Assembly (NCBI GenBank): GCA_907165065.1
Contig: OU015532.1
Location: 35,444,339-35,508,338 of the forward strand
Source: Caprimulgus europaeus
Lineage: Eukaryota; Chordata; Aves; Caprimulgiformes; Caprimulgidae
Reading direction: 5' to 3'
DNA: 64,000 bases
In this document: piece after piece, positions 35,559 to 49,473 of the stretch
Numbering within the stretch: position 1 is the stretch's first letter
Layout of the letters: every line of letters begins with the position of its first letter
Made by a program: the position numbers and the translations under genes
Notes under the pieces: model-generated
Seen by the model: only the letters and a program-made list of their open reading frames with translations
Database searches by the model: none
Told to the model about the DNA's origin: nothing

Positions 35559-38337
35559 CCTGGCAGCTGTTCAACTTCAAGTGCTTGTGTTGTGAGACTC
35601 TAAGCAAGTAGTAGGGTGTTTTGGCCCATCTGGAAAATTTCTTACACTTTTTATTCCATAAGTTTAGGCACCAGTTTAAATATTTAAGAAAACATGTTTG
35701 TATGCTTTTTATTAGCTACCCCTAATAATAAAATTAAGCCTTATATTTTCTTTAAATTTGTTTATGATTCAGTGAAATGCTTGCCAAAAAATCAAGTGTG
35801 TTCTAGAACTGTAAAATGTAGAAGGGTAGAGTAGATAATAATCTGAGCATCTTAAAAAAGAGTGTTTATAGTAAGTTTATTATCCTGCTTTTATTGTGTA
35901 TACCATAGAGGCCAATTTTATTTTGTACTGACTAAGACTCATCTGCTGAGCCATTTGGTCCTGAACTTTATCCACGTGATTTTGTTGTGGAGACTATCAC
36001 TGAGTATTTTCAAATCTGAAGTTCTGTCCTGGAAGTGCTCATGGATGTGGACTGAGCACGGGAGTAGAAACAGAAAGTTGTGCCTAAGTCTGACTCTGTC
36101 ATTGATGTCCTTTGGCGTTCTTGGTGTTGCTGAGCTGTTTGGGTGTAATTCACGACTATTGTTCCTCCAGCAAAATTGGTGGTGGTGACATTAAATGAGA
36201 AATGATTATGAAAAGGTCAGGCATGGCATCAACAAACATGCCTTTTATGAGATTTCAAAGCCTATATATGAGCAATAAGATTCAAGAACAGACTGGATAG
36301 GAAAGCGAATTCCAAATGTCATTGACAAAAACATAATAAATTTCTGATTAAGAAAAAAAAAAGCTAGGACAGTCCAGGAGTGCTGCTGTTTGATTGTACC
36401 ATATTCTTAACTGCAGAATTATTTTTTACTATATATCTCACAATTTGAGAACTATGCGGCACACAATGAAATTGTCAGTACATTTGTGAAAAAGCAAAAA
36501 TGAAATTTTTTTTTCTGAGAATTAATAATTAAATTATGAAACTGATTAATACTTTGGAAGCAGAACTATTCTGGATCAAGGAAAAGGATAGACAAATTAA
36601 TTTCTGATAGCAGATATTAAACACTGCAAAAATTCTAGTCAGGACAGCAAGGGCAAAGTCCATTTTAGGCATCTTAATCAGATGTGGAATAGCATTGGTC
36701 TGCAGTGGGAACATGGTGGAAGATGATTCAGAACTGATTTACTCATTATGGACTTGATTCAAGGGCCAAGACTCCCTATTAGAGAGAAAGCTCAATACCT
36801 GGTTTTGATAAGAAACAGAACCGTTAATGGCACCGTGAGTGGTAATTGAATTTGTATTGCTGACGGGATTTTAGAGGAATGTGACAAATGAGCTCCAGCA
36901 CAGGATCTGACAGGATCTGGCTGACCTCTTTAGGAGGTATCCGTAAGAGACAGCAGCTCCAGAGCCCCCATGAAAGAGATCCAGGACGTCCTGCCACACA
37001 TTAAGCTGGTGATGGACACATGCCCAAGCAGCATGTTGATTCTGTGTTGGGGTCAGCTGCATCCCATCATTGACAGCCCTGGATTTCCTTCAGAATTAAA
37101 TCTAGATGTGCAACAGAGAAAAGCTTCATTTCAGTCTGGACAGGTACCTGATTTGGACAGATGGGGAAGTGATATCCTGAGATACATGGCAGGCTGCCAT
37201 CGCTCTGCATTTTAGATAGCCTATGAGAGATAGAAATTGGAAGAAATAAAGCAGTTATCTGGGCAATGAAATCTTGCAACTGAGAAAACCTCTGTCTAAG
37301 AAAAAAAAATAAATGGGGCAGGTATCTGGCAGAGCACTAATGATACCTTTAAATTTTTAGTCACAATTGTCAAGACCATTTGTATTGTTATACATAGCAA
37401 ACTCTGCACCTAGATATCTTCATGGATCTCTTATATAACTGAGCTGCATTTTCTGAGTGGATGGGGGTGTTGAGCTGTAGTCATGATTGTCTTTCACTAT
37501 TTCATATTTTACTTGTTGGCCCAGTAGTCCAGGAAATCATCACAAATAAACAAACAAACTCAGACTTTGAGGTACAGTTTAAATAAGTGATTTTTTTTGT
37601 CTTCATACTACCCCTCCTTTTCTCTGCTATCATTTTATTAGCAAAAATAGGCCAAATTTTTCTTTTCTGTAGTTCTGTTAAAGTTAGTGAACTCAGAAAT
37701 ATGGACTTGTGTGACTATGCACTTTTTTGAAATGTGCCAGATTATTAGAAAACAATATTTGAATGTCATGGGATGAAAAAGAGCTATCAAAACGCCTAGG
37801 GTTTTCATTTGGTTTGCCAAAAAGCATTCAAAACCCATACATTTGTAGACATTGTGTCTTTCTCAGTAATGTATTTTCTTCTAAAGTAAAATAGAATGAA
37901 ATATATAGATAATCAAGCAGAAGGGCAATTTAAATGTGACTTTAAGACTGAGAAGAATGTGGCACTTCATGTCCAAAACAAACAGTTGACGAAGCACCAC
38001 GAGCTATAAAGTAATATTTAAAACCTACTGTACAGGGGTTTTTATATTTTAATTCTGGCTCAATTTCAATAAAATGTATAATATATACTTAGAAGGATAG
38101 TAATTTCATTTTATTGAAATCCATTATTTTATTAAAGGCATTAGCTCAAAACTGTAGTAAAATTTACAGCTCATTTAATGGATATGAAGGTAAGAAATTC
38201 TTCAGAATACATCAAAGCTTCAAAGGGTTATGGCAGTACTTACTGCAGAGAAGAGATTGGATGGAATAGGGACATATCACAACTTTTTTCCTTATCCTTG
38301 TATTTCTGATGTTCCAAATGATACTTTTAAGGTAGCT

Positions 38338-38362
38338 GCATATGAAGCCGGCATATGAAGCC
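38338..38362. repeat. 12-bp direct duplication
   Basis: GCATATGAAGCC is repeated after one G. Small tandem duplication with no other context. Confidence 0.9.
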
Positions 38363-41300
38363 TTGTGATTTCAGGCTCCATTTGGTTTACATTAGGTGCT
38401 CTGCTTGTAGATTTCTGCCATATCTAATTTTAAAAGTGCCTTCCTAATACTATATTTAAAATCAAAACCAAAACAGGAGCCTTTTAAGGATTCTGTTGCT
38501 TTGCGCTCCTTATTGGATTTTTGTGGTTAGAGAACCACATTTTTGTTTCAAATCCAACAGCTCTGTTATGAGAAAAAAGTAATGATGAGGGAAAAGCTTG
38601 CTCAGTGATGATTCCTAGCATATATCAAATGGGAGAAATATTGCCTATAGTGAAAAATGGCTTCCCTGATTCCAGGCTTTACATGTGAAGTAAAATTGGG
38701 AGTTTATACTCTGGAAAAAACTAAACTGTACTAACAGTAAGGTTTTTAATGCTGCATCATAGGAGGAGTACAGAATTTCAAATGGTTTAACTCTCTGTAG
38801 GTGGTCCATGCTCATAACTTGTCTGTTTTAGTTTTGATGTAGGTCTCAAAGATGTGTCGGAGATCCCTGAATAGCAATAAAGCCAGAGTCTTAAGACTGT
38901 AGCCAACTTAGTGAGAGGCAGAGGCAGGCAGTGAAGCAGATCAGCTTCTTAGCTACTGAGCCTTGGCACCTGGTGTTTTTCCTTGCGTTGGTGCCAGTCC
39001 ATCTTTAGGATTAAAAACACAGGCCTTTTGTAAGAGTAATGATGTTTTAACTAACCACTTACTGGCCATTAAAAAACATGATACTGAACAAGAGCTGGCC
39101 CAATGCTTCTCAGCAATGTAGAGAGACATGAATTTTGCTGTCTCAGAGGAGGGTCCTATCACAAGGAAAGCTGGGGACAGGCAACCAGGAAGCCAGGTAT
39201 AGGGAAGGACCTTAAAGAGTAGGGATTGCTACTCCCACTGCCATGGGAAGGATGGTCTGAGACAACTGCTGTTTGGAGGGACCTCTCCACACCACAGCGT
39301 GAGCTTATGCCAAACCCACACTGGTTCGGAAGCAGCCAGACTGGTTTTCCAGACCTCAGGTGTGGGCAAAGGAAGCAACCAGGCCAAGGTTATTGCTAAC
39401 ACCCTAGAGCCTGCTGACTCAGAAAACCTTCTGCTTTGAGCCTACAGCAAGCCTGTATTGACCTGATACAGTCAGTTATCAAGTGGATGAAATCTGTGTT
39501 ATTTCTTTAATAGCTTCTTAACTCTTCACTTGATGATTACACAGTATTCTCTGTAGCTTACTTCAATATCAGATCCTCCTGGAACATACCTATATGTCAG
39601 AATTGTACCTGTTTTCAGAAATGACTACATTCCTGCAGGCCAAAAATGATCAAAGAGCAGATGATTCTCTGACGGGTGACATATATTCTTATACTTGCTC
39701 CTGCAGATACAGGATTTCATCTGTGTGGACAGTGGACTGAACTTTTGCCAACACCAAAAATCACCCTGTGAAAAATTGAAACACATGGATGTCCAATGCA
39801 TTGGATCCATTAATAATAACAGACATTTTGTAAAGTTTACATTTGTCTGTGTATCCTGGTTGTATGTGTGCAAAGAGAATCTGTGGTTTATTATGCAGTT
39901 GAGATCCAGGAATTTCTGCTGCTTCTTATTTTAAGCTTGAAACACTGTCTGTCTCTGTGGTCTGGATAAGTAATGTTTTAATTTTTCTGCACCTTTTTCT
40001 AGTTTCACAATATGTCAATCACTCATAAGACTGTGGCTAGAATTTGCCAATGTTGATAAAGGGTTTTAAAAATAAAGCCCAATATAATTGCTAAATTTTA
40101 GTGTCACAGAGTGTACCAGTCAGAGGTGGGTTTTGTATTTTGTGCTGGATGGCATTGTTCATGGGTAACTATTTCTTTTCTTCTCTCATAATACCATTTT
40201 TGTCAGATCATTCACTGAACAGCAACTCTTCTGGGACAGAAAATGCCCACCAGTTCAGTTGAAATGGTAGTATTGGAACAATTGCAGAGAAAGTCAGGCA
40301 ATTAAAAATCCCTGAAGGAGTGTTTCTTACCAAGGTCTAAGGTCTACAAAGCTTTATATTGAACACTGGGACCTCCAGGCCAGAAGGTGCATGTTGTCCA
40401 GGGAGAGGCCATGGACAACCATTGAGCTGACACAAAAGGCATCTCTATGGCAAATGCTCAATATTCAGCGAGGACCAGGAGGCTGTCTGTGCAATTCCCA
40501 CACTACGTTCTGTGCTGTGCATCTGTGCCTAATAGTATTCAATTTACTGCAACTTCCATTTGCAGTTATTAGGGTCTGTGGGTCTAGCATTTTGGGTAAC
40601 ACACTGGTAGAGCCTATTCTGAGAAGGGTTCTAAGTCCTGCTAACACCAGAATGCCCGGAAGAGTAACTTGCTGTGTAAGAGAAATAAGTATTCTAGTTT
40701 GAACAGTCATAACTCTCTGTGCTGAAAATGAAGAGAGAAAAATACACAGGATCCTGCTTTCTTCACAAATTCCTTCCTCATCCATGTGCTCATTTTGCAG
40801 GTCACATTTTCAGAACTGCAGATTGCTTGGAGAGAGAGAAGTACTTTGTAGAATTTTATCTTTTGAATATATGTTGAAAGATATGCTTTTCAAGTGCTAA
40901 CAAATATACCCTTTTCTGAAAGCATACCTACTGTACTTTATCAAACACAAATTGCAAAAATTCAGTTTGCAAAATAATATTTTAATCTAATTGAGATTTC
41001 TGGCTGAATAAAGAGAGCTCAGCTGAGTCTTAAAAGATGTCTAGGATCCTTAACTGTAATAAGTGCTAATTGAAAAATACTCTCTTGATTATACTTCTGG
41101 GGGTTTTTGTGTCTGGTCTAGAATGATAACTCTGAAAAATATATGGTTTATTTTTAGACCTTTCAGTGTGAGAAAGCTAGATTACTTGATTTAACTGTAA
41201 TATTTCAACTCAGCACAAGCTTGAGAAGTCTTGAGTTTCCTTCCATCTCCTATGTTCTCTCCCATTATGAAAGTACAGAAGGAAGTAGCATCAGATGGTC

Positions 41301-44300
41301 TGTGCATGTTCTTTGGATCCTAGCAGTTCGTGCTGGCAGTGGTCAGACAGTATGTGGCAAGCACCAAATCACTTAGCAAATGTAAAGCTTTCAAGCAGGT
41401 AAACTGGATCAGTTTTATTGGGCAGAGAAGCATGCCATGCAAACCCATTTTGACTTACAGACTTTCATATCTAAGTCACTTCCAACACGTCAGAGGTAAG
41501 CCTGGTTTCCTATACTGTCTATTAGCCTTGGTGGTCCACAGGATCATTTTTAAACACAAAGTTAGAGTGGGCACGGCCTCTGAAAAGGGGTCTTTTTCAT
41601 TTACCAAGTTTCGAAATGCTAGGGCTCAGAAGAGAATGCCAGGACAAAAGGAGTCACCCTATGTTCAAGGAGAGATGAATATCATTTGGAAGTCATTTGC
41701 TCGCTTGAAGAGATAGGAGGGAGAAAACATCTGTTGACTGTTGGGAGGCTTGCCAAGCAAAACAGGAGTTGCGGTTGATAGTTAGGACATGCTAACAAAT
41801 CCAAGTAAAGTAAGAATTGTGTATAGAAGCATACAAGACACATACTACACATAGTTTTCAAAGAATGACCTTCAAACTAACACAGCTGGAATTTTTCTGT
41901 GATCCAAATTATACCTGAAGGCTAGTTATCTACTTTTGCTTTGTGTGAGGAAAAAAAAAACTGAGGCTAAAACAGGTTTTCTTAAATATTTTATCTGTGC
42001 ATAGAAGGAAAGTCACTTTGTCAGCTGTTCCTCAGCCTTCCAGATAATTTGGAAGACATATTTGTAAGGGAACTAGGAGAGAAAAGCCTGTGAGACAGAA
42101 AAAAAATACACACTTGTATTTTAGATATTAAAATATGGCTTTATGACAATCTGTGATCAAGATCGAAGTCTCTCCTAACCTGTCAGTTTTCTTTTCCTGA
42201 ACTTTGCAAGTAAACATCCTGGCATATATTAATTTAGAAATTTTATTTTGGGATGCTTCTGTGCCCTCCCTGTCATAAGAGACACTTTAACTCTGGTCCC
42301 CTCATGCAGGTCTTGATGGCTATGTTCTGTGGATGCACAATTGTGAATTCACTTGATCCTGTTTGAAATTGCTGTGATATACTCCAGTTTAGGCCCTGCT
42401 TTTATTTGCCCTGTTCATTTTCAGAAGATGAATTAACTTGTGGAGCAAGATGCCTTTAGCAAGAAAAAGAATATGGTAAGATTTTTCTGTAGCTGGTGAT
42501 ATTGTTATGAAGCAGTTGTGCTTAGAGATTTGACAGGTGAATAAACTATCCTCAAATATCAGAAGGTTTTAATCTTCATTGTCATAACAACATAGGTGAC
42601 CAAGTAACCATCCATAGATGGGACTTTGTGACAGCTTTGCAGAGTTCATTTCCATATATCTAGGCTTCCCAGAAAGCCCATAAAGGAATCACTCTTGAAC
42701 AGGCCAATGAACCTCCTATGTCAGCCTATGAATTGTCTGAATAGATATCCTGGCATAAATGAGATGTGGCATGGTAGAAGTGGCTCTTTCACAATTAAGC
42801 AAAGCTGCCAGAACATGGAATGGTACCTATAGCTCCAAAACATGTACAGCAGGGTGTTGTACCCTCCCTGTCTCATGAACAGGCCTCCCTGTGGCCACGA
42901 TGAAGCCTTTGTGCTGTGATTATGGGTTGTTGGCCTTGATTCCATATTTTTTTGTCTGCAACACTCTTAATTTTGAGCAAGATTCTTAATTATTTCCAGC
43001 TATAAGGTTGGACTTTTGCTACTTTGACTGCCCATTCGGTTTAGTCAAAAAAGTTATCGAATGTTAAAAGCCTTTCCTGGAGTAAATTCTTCACCAGCAG
43101 TCACAAGAGAAAGGAGTATTTCCAGAAACTAATTGACATTGCAATCTCAGGCAATTCATTTTTGTTATGAATTAGGAAAAGGCAGAAGCAACTGGAGCTG
43201 AGAGAAAGGGAGTAAAGTCAAGGAACAGACTCTTCACCTACTGAGTGGTGAAACTGGGCAGGTTTTTCTGAGATAAGGTGAAATCAAGATTATTTGTGTA
43301 TATAGTGTCTACTCCTCCTACTCATCCACTGTTGTGTTCATGAATTAAAGTCTGAAGAATGAAAGAAATGCTTCAAATCTCTCTAAGGATATCTTAATTA
43401 TTGTCAGAAGTGTGACAAGTCCCTTTGTTTTTCAGGAGGTGACTCAGGACTGGGGCTAGTTTTAATGTTTGGGTAGATTTTTTGGCCAAAGAAGGCTAGG
43501 TGACCTCTTCCTTCACCCTGTTCCACTCTCTTATGCACATTTACCACAGAAGATCACAACTGTTAGCTGCTTAGTTAAAAGGAGTTAATTTAAAACAAAG
43601 ACAATGCTTAATGTCCAAAGAGTTAAAGAAAAAGGAATGTTAGGGAGATATTGTGAAACAATTTAGAACTCGCTTCTCAAATTATTATTATTTTTTAGTT
43701 CATAGAGTATTACTCAGAGTACTGTAAGGACTTTTGTCTCTTAAAAAAATCCTGAAGTCGCAATATATTGAGGTTGGGAAAGATCAGCATGAAATGTAAG
43801 TATTAAAATGAATTAAATAAACTGCATGGAACCCCCGGTGCTGGGTGATATAACAATGGAACCTCAGAGTTAGAAAACGGGCTGCTGGCACATCTCTCTA
43901 ACCTTATCTGTCTGGCCATCTCATCAGCAGAAAATTCTTTCTTGCTTTATTTCAACACTCCACCTGTGGTCCCAGATGGCATCAGGAAATGCAGAAGCAC
44001 AAGGAAAATGAAAGCAGCAGAGTCTGTTAAATAGACCAATGTGTCTGTTTAAAGATTTATGGTAGACTGGGTCTCCAAAAGGCAGAATGAATCTCTCATA
44101 ACTTTCCATGAAATCTTAAAAAAAAGACGGTGAACAAAAGGAAATTAAATATAATTTCCCCTGAGCTTTCATACTGTTAAGATTTATTACAAATCAGCAA
44201 GAGTTGAGAAATATGGCTTTAGTTCCTTGATGGTATTCCTTAATTCCTGTATCTTCCAGAGCTCTCTAGTATTGGTAATGCTAATGTCCGTAAAAGGAAT

Positions 44301-47300
44301 AAACTTCCTAACTAACCGGAAAGAATTTTGATCAGTTAGATCTTCCTACTTTCACTTCCTAGGTCTCCTGAATGTTTTCACTTATTTATGTAGAAGATAT
44401 AAACATACTTTTAATGGACTCACTGCTATTTAATCTCTTGTGAAAACTGTGACCAAATGAAAAATTCAGGGAAAATCCACATTTTACAAAATCCCAGAGA
44501 TTGTGTATATTTTAATTTCAGGATTACTATTCCATCTTGGTAAGGGGGTATGTAGATCTCCCGCATATCACAGTCCATGGAGGACTTTATTATGTCCTCA
44601 GCTTTACTCGAGGAGATTGCTGAAAACAGGTGCTATGAAAGAATAGTGCCCACAAAAATAACACAGGCTGGGAACTGCCTCGGAGAGGCTTTACGTGTGA
44701 GATCAAAGGGACAAGGTGGGGATCCAGGCCAGCAAGCAATAGAGGGAACAAGGTGGATCTAATTTTCACTGTTTCTGCAGAAGAGAAGCGATTGTCCTGA
44801 AGACAAGGAGCCAAGAACAAATGAATCCCAGGTTGGACAGAGACCTGAGTCTGATTCTATGATCCTCTGGATTTCAAGGAATGACTGTGAACTCTTTGCT
44901 ACCCCTGAGAAAGGTGAGAACTTGAATCACCCAGAGTCCTTTGAGCGGCCTCTCATTTCCACTTGGTATCAATTAGAAGGAATTTTTTGAGAAAAAAACC
45001 CCCATCACTTAATTTTTGTACATCTCTTCAAATACATATGATTTCATATGACTACTTAGTTTTACTGTTGTTATTTTCATTTCTTCAGGATGAAATTCTT
45101 ACCAAATGGTTTGCTTGCAAAACTTGTCATTAAACAGAGCAGCATAAATAGCTATGGATAAGAGACATTTGTGGTGTTTTGGGTTTACAGATCCTCTAGA
45201 ACTTTTTCTACATTTCATAATCCTTTAAACTGGTGAAATGTGACAAGTCTTTCCCCCCTTAATTTAATTTTCTTGCTCAGCCAGTGTATTTGTAACTGGG
45301 TGGAATCATGTGTTATTTAAATAATGACTCCTGTCTGAAAGTAATTTCTGCCCTGTTTGTGGAAGAACTGTGCACACAAAAACAAAACCTGTGGCAGCTT
45401 AGGATTTCTATTTGAAATCCTGAATGGAATAAAATGAGTGGAAATAAAGCCTCAAAATATTGTGTGTTGTAACTCCATGTTCTAAACATAGAACTCAGCA
45501 TTATTAAGGGGTCCAAGTTCTGGCATAAATAGTTTTCTTCTTCATTTTGATAATTGCTCATGTTAACCAGATGTGGTGACAACAATCTTTGATCCTTACA
45601 GGGGTACAGGGGCATTTATAAATCTCCAAGTTGCATCTGGGTTGATACCAGTCAAATAATTTTGGGAGTGTTAAAATAAGTTGTTACTTGCTCAGTCTAC
45701 ATAAATCTATTATAAGAATATAAACATTTGAATGTATTTTGTGTGTTGTCTCTTGTGAAGGAGATTTGGAGTGCTAGAAACCTGGAAGATTAACCTTACA
45801 GTTGCCTTCATATCATCTGCATGTTAGAAAAGCACCAAAATTCATTTGATAATGAAAACAGAATATGTCAAATAGCATGCCCTTTCTGGCTCCAACATAC
45901 TTTATTTAAATATTTGCAGTTAACTGTTTCTTTATAATAGATTTCATATTATATACATACATGAATTATATATGCATTCATATAGCAGAATGCTGGAAAA
46001 AGTAATGTGTATATAGAATTCTGCAATTTTCACTGGAATAATTTTTCTTTCTTCCTGTCCAGGCTTAGAACTATCTCTGAAGTATCATCAAAGTAATAAA
46101 GGAAATGGCTAAAATTCCACTAAAGCAAGGTAAATATTGTTTTTAAACATTGGATTAGAGTAAATCTAATCCAGCCTGCACAGTTAGGGATTCAGCACTC
46201 TCCGCAGCCCTACCTCAATTCCCAGAAAGAATGATTGTAAGCAGAAATATAATATTCTGCCAGGAAATCACTAGTTCCGAGTTATTAGATTCCAGCCCTG
46301 GTTGAGACTGAGGCAAGGAGACAGCACAGGAAGCACTCAGAGTTCTTCCTAAGTGTGTCTCAACATTTTTTAAATAGTCTGCTTCGAAAGGTAATGGAGA
46401 TGATGGACTGCAGCAACTGAACTGCAGGTGCAGAGAGACCCTCCTGTAAACTGTGATTATTCCTTCTTTTCCAGTTGAAAGGATTAGCTCAGTGTGAGCA
46501 CAAGAATTTCATTTTGCTCTCTAATGCTCTGACTTGAAGCATTTGTACCTTTGGCAGTCTGAAATAACCATCTTTTTTTTGCATGAATCCCTGTGTATGA
46601 GATGCAAAATGTACGTTCTCTTCATGTGGAGCCCACGGTCTTCACTAAACAACTTCAGCCTCAGTAGAATCTTAGACCAAAGAGCCTCTAAGGTTACTGA
46701 AGTTGCTATTTGATGCCATACTCTTCTTTACGATATCCATTAAGAGAATACTGTTGTCTACATGCATGAAGTAGATAACTCAGACTTGAAAACAAATACT
46801 CTGTAGTGTTATGAAAATCGGTTTATTTTTTTATCAAGGGAATAGTAGTATTGTATTTTCTTTTTCTTGTAATTAAGGAACGTCTTTTGGAAAAAAGCAT
46901 CTGTTTAGTGAAGGCCATGAAAAACATTCTGTTATGTTGCTCTTTTGTCACATGGAACTTGTAGTTCAGGTATCTCATGTTCCTCTTACCTTCTCTCAAT
47001 TGTGTTTTGCAGACAGACAACATCAACCCCTTTACTTTTCAGCATAAATCCTTATCTGTTATTCTTGGGACAGTTCTACTAGTTATATTTAACTGTTCTA
47101 GTTAACAGATCAAATTCTGTACTGGTCAGCCTTAAGTAGAATACTAAACACCACTGAAAGGCTGTTTACATGGATTATAATGAATTTATTTCAGTCCAGT
47201 TAGAAGTGGACAGCTATTGTCTAGAATAAAACTCTGCAACACATTTCCTACCATACAAAACATCTGTATTGCTAGTTTTAGCAGGGGTAAAGGACTGCAT

Positions 47301-48800
47301 CAGCTATGGGGAAATAATTAAGTTCCTTTCTATGCTGTAACTACATATGAAAGAAAAACAAGCTTCTTTTTCCCCTGTCCACAACAATCAAATTATTGAT
47401 GCAACCATGCTCTGATGTTTGGGTAACTCCAGGTTATGCTATCAGGGAGTGAGCAGGGTCCTCTTAATGTTTACTGTTTCCTCTTGAATAACTAATAATC
47501 CCTAAAACTTCTCTAATGATCATTATATTTACATAAATCAGAAGGATCTTAAATAGCATTTACTTTGGCAAGTGTCCCACATTTCAGGCTTGTCAAGAGA
47601 TTTGCTATCTTTGACGGAAACCTCCAGGCAAGGCTGTGCCCCTGTTTAGCAGATCTGATTAGTAGCTTAAAATGGGTCATTGAGAGGTTTTGACTAAATT
47701 TGCAATTCAGTCCTTCTGGTAGACTGAAATGTAAGTCTTGAAGTGTAAATAACAAGTGTATGAATTCACACAGTAAATTAATGAGGAAGATATTTTCAAA
47801 CATCCATGTAAACTTGAAAGACACATTTCTATAATTTCCTTTTCTTCTCAGTGTTTAGTTCATGGGGTCCACTTACATTTCAGATCACAGTAACCATCAA
47901 TGGGAAAAATGCTAAAATAGCCAGATAGGTATAGTACAAGTAGAATAACTTTCTGACTGATGGCCACTCTACATTTTTTCACCGGAATCTTTTATCAGAA
48001 ATTGTAGGCAAAGGTAAACTATTTTTTAGAAATGCTAATTTCTGTGAATGTTTATTTCCAAAAACACTGGAAATAAAACATAGCTATAATTGTCATGTTG
48101 ATCTACTGAGTTTTTAGTAAGAAGAACAGCTGGATAAACATGTTTTCTAAAGTTAATAATATGCCATTAGAGGTATGAGATGCATCTCCAACATAATCTT
48201 CATGAAATAATCATGTTTTCGTCCTCAGTAATAAAATTCATGCTAAAATATTCAGGCTTGCCAGTCAAAGCAACAGAAAATAAAATAAGGAGCCTACAGA
48301 AAAACACAAGACTATTTCGTTTTTCTTGGACCTTGTGGAAGGATATTACTTTTAAAATTGCAGCTCTGCTACCTCATCTGTCAGGTTAATTTCACCAATG
48401 TTTTCCATTTCCTTCTGTTGAAAACCATTAAAATGATGATATTTAATATGAACCTCCTCTCAGTACACTGTTTATTTAAGACAATTGATGTGAATGAAAG
48501 AATTTGAGTCTCTTTTTCAAAGGTTCCAGTATTTTCACAGTCCAGATATAGCCTTCCTAAAGTGACCTGTTAAGTTTATTTTGGTTAAGGTCATGAAGCC
48601 TTTCAAAGATTGCTTTAAGACTTGTTCATAAGATGGGATTAAACGCCGTGGGTCAATACTGGCTCTTTATTCTCATTCCATGCTCATGTAGTGTAGGATG
48701 CTGCCTGCCCACTATCTCCGCCTTCCTGAAGTGGACAGTGTTATGAACGTGAATTTATTTCCATAATCATTCTGCTTCTCTGATCCCTTTATGAAGCTTA

Positions 48801-48819
48801 AAACAACAACAACAACAAC
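48801..48819. repeat. (CAA)n short microsatellite
   Basis: Five to six ACA/CAA units about 130 bases upstream of the minisatellite. Confidence 0.9.
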
Positions 48820-48951
48820 TAAAACCACCCCAGTTTGAATACCAGCAGTTGCCCCAGATGATTTGCTGAACCACTGACGATGGAGTGAAAAACAGTCCAG
48901 TCCCTCTCTGACAGTCGCTGGAGCACAGGACTGTGGGTGATTATGAGCCTG

Positions 48952-49424
48952 CATTGGGTTTGAGCTGGTCACCACGATGACTAACCAGGGTGGGGTTTAA
49001 GCTGGTTACCACAATTCCTTGCCCTGGTTGGTTTGAGCTGGTCACCAGGATTACTAGCTGGGGTTGGGTTTGAGCTGGCCACCATGCTTCCTTGCCCAGG
49101 TTGGGTTTGAGCTGGTCACCATGCTGACTAGCTGAGGTTGGGTTTGAGCTGGTCACCACAATTGCTAGCTCAGGTTGGTTTGAGCTGGTCACCACAGCTG
49201 CTAGCTGGGGCTGGTCTGAGCTGGTCACCACGATTACCAGCTGTGGCTGGTTTGAGCTGGTTGTCACCACTGCTAGCCAGGGTTGGGTTTGAGCTGATCT
49301 GCGTGATTACCAGCCCAGGCTGGTTTGAGCTGGTCACCACCATTGCTAGCCCAGGCTGGTTTGAGCAGGTCAGCATGATTGCTAGCCCAGGTTGGTTTGA
49401 GCTGGTCACCACGATTGCCAGCAG
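48952..49424. repeat. 13-unit minisatellite of 36/37-bp units
   Basis: A TTTGAGCTGGTCACCA-type word recurs with near-perfect period at 48959, 48996, 49032, 49069, 49106, 49143, 49179, 49215, 49251, 49288, 49324, 49360 and 49396. The spacings are 37, 36, 37, 37, 37, 36, 36, 36, 37, 36, 36 and 36. The 37-bp units have GTTGGGTTT at the junction and the 36-bp units GTTGGTTT. In the left part, units 2 and 4 share a CCTTGCCC version while 1, 3 and 5 share ACTA at that place, so there is a two-unit higher-order pattern. The right part is more uniform (GCTAGCCCAGG). Because 36 bases are 12 codons, long spurious frames open on both strands (VTSSNQPGLA-like and ASPGWFELVT-like repeats). The array ends at the edge of a CpG island. 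Confidence 0.97.
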
Positions 49425-49473
49425 CCACCTTAGCCGGCCGACACCCGCGCGCGAGGGTGCTGCCTCGGCGGGA

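Larger units (their letters stand above)
34384..48951. other. 14.6 kb AT-rich region lacking recognised genes or young repeats
   Basis: This is the longest stretch without a recognisable CR1 copy. It holds an AC microsatellite, a 12-bp duplication (38338-38362) and a CAA tract. Open frames at 35227-35607 (minus), 41330-41716 (plus, 128 codons) and 40391-40785 (both strands) have no domain I recognise. The segment 36790-37220 has more CpGs and an open frame (36970-37215), but no identifiable homology. It could be a gene desert or a long intron. Absence of young insertions over this length might reflect constraint or chance. Confidence 0.45.

Noticed and set aside
41330..41716. 128-codon plus-strand open frame
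   Set aside because: Mixed composition without a known motif, no splice or polyadenylation context. Cannot be supported as a gene.
44840..44875. CR1 octamer-like GATTCTATGATCC
   Set aside because: The upstream bases do not match the CR1 3' UTR, so this is a chance octamer.
48952..49424. CRISPR-like regular repeat array
   Set aside because: The period is 36/37 bp with no unique spacers; units are contiguous. This is a minisatellite in a vertebrate genome.
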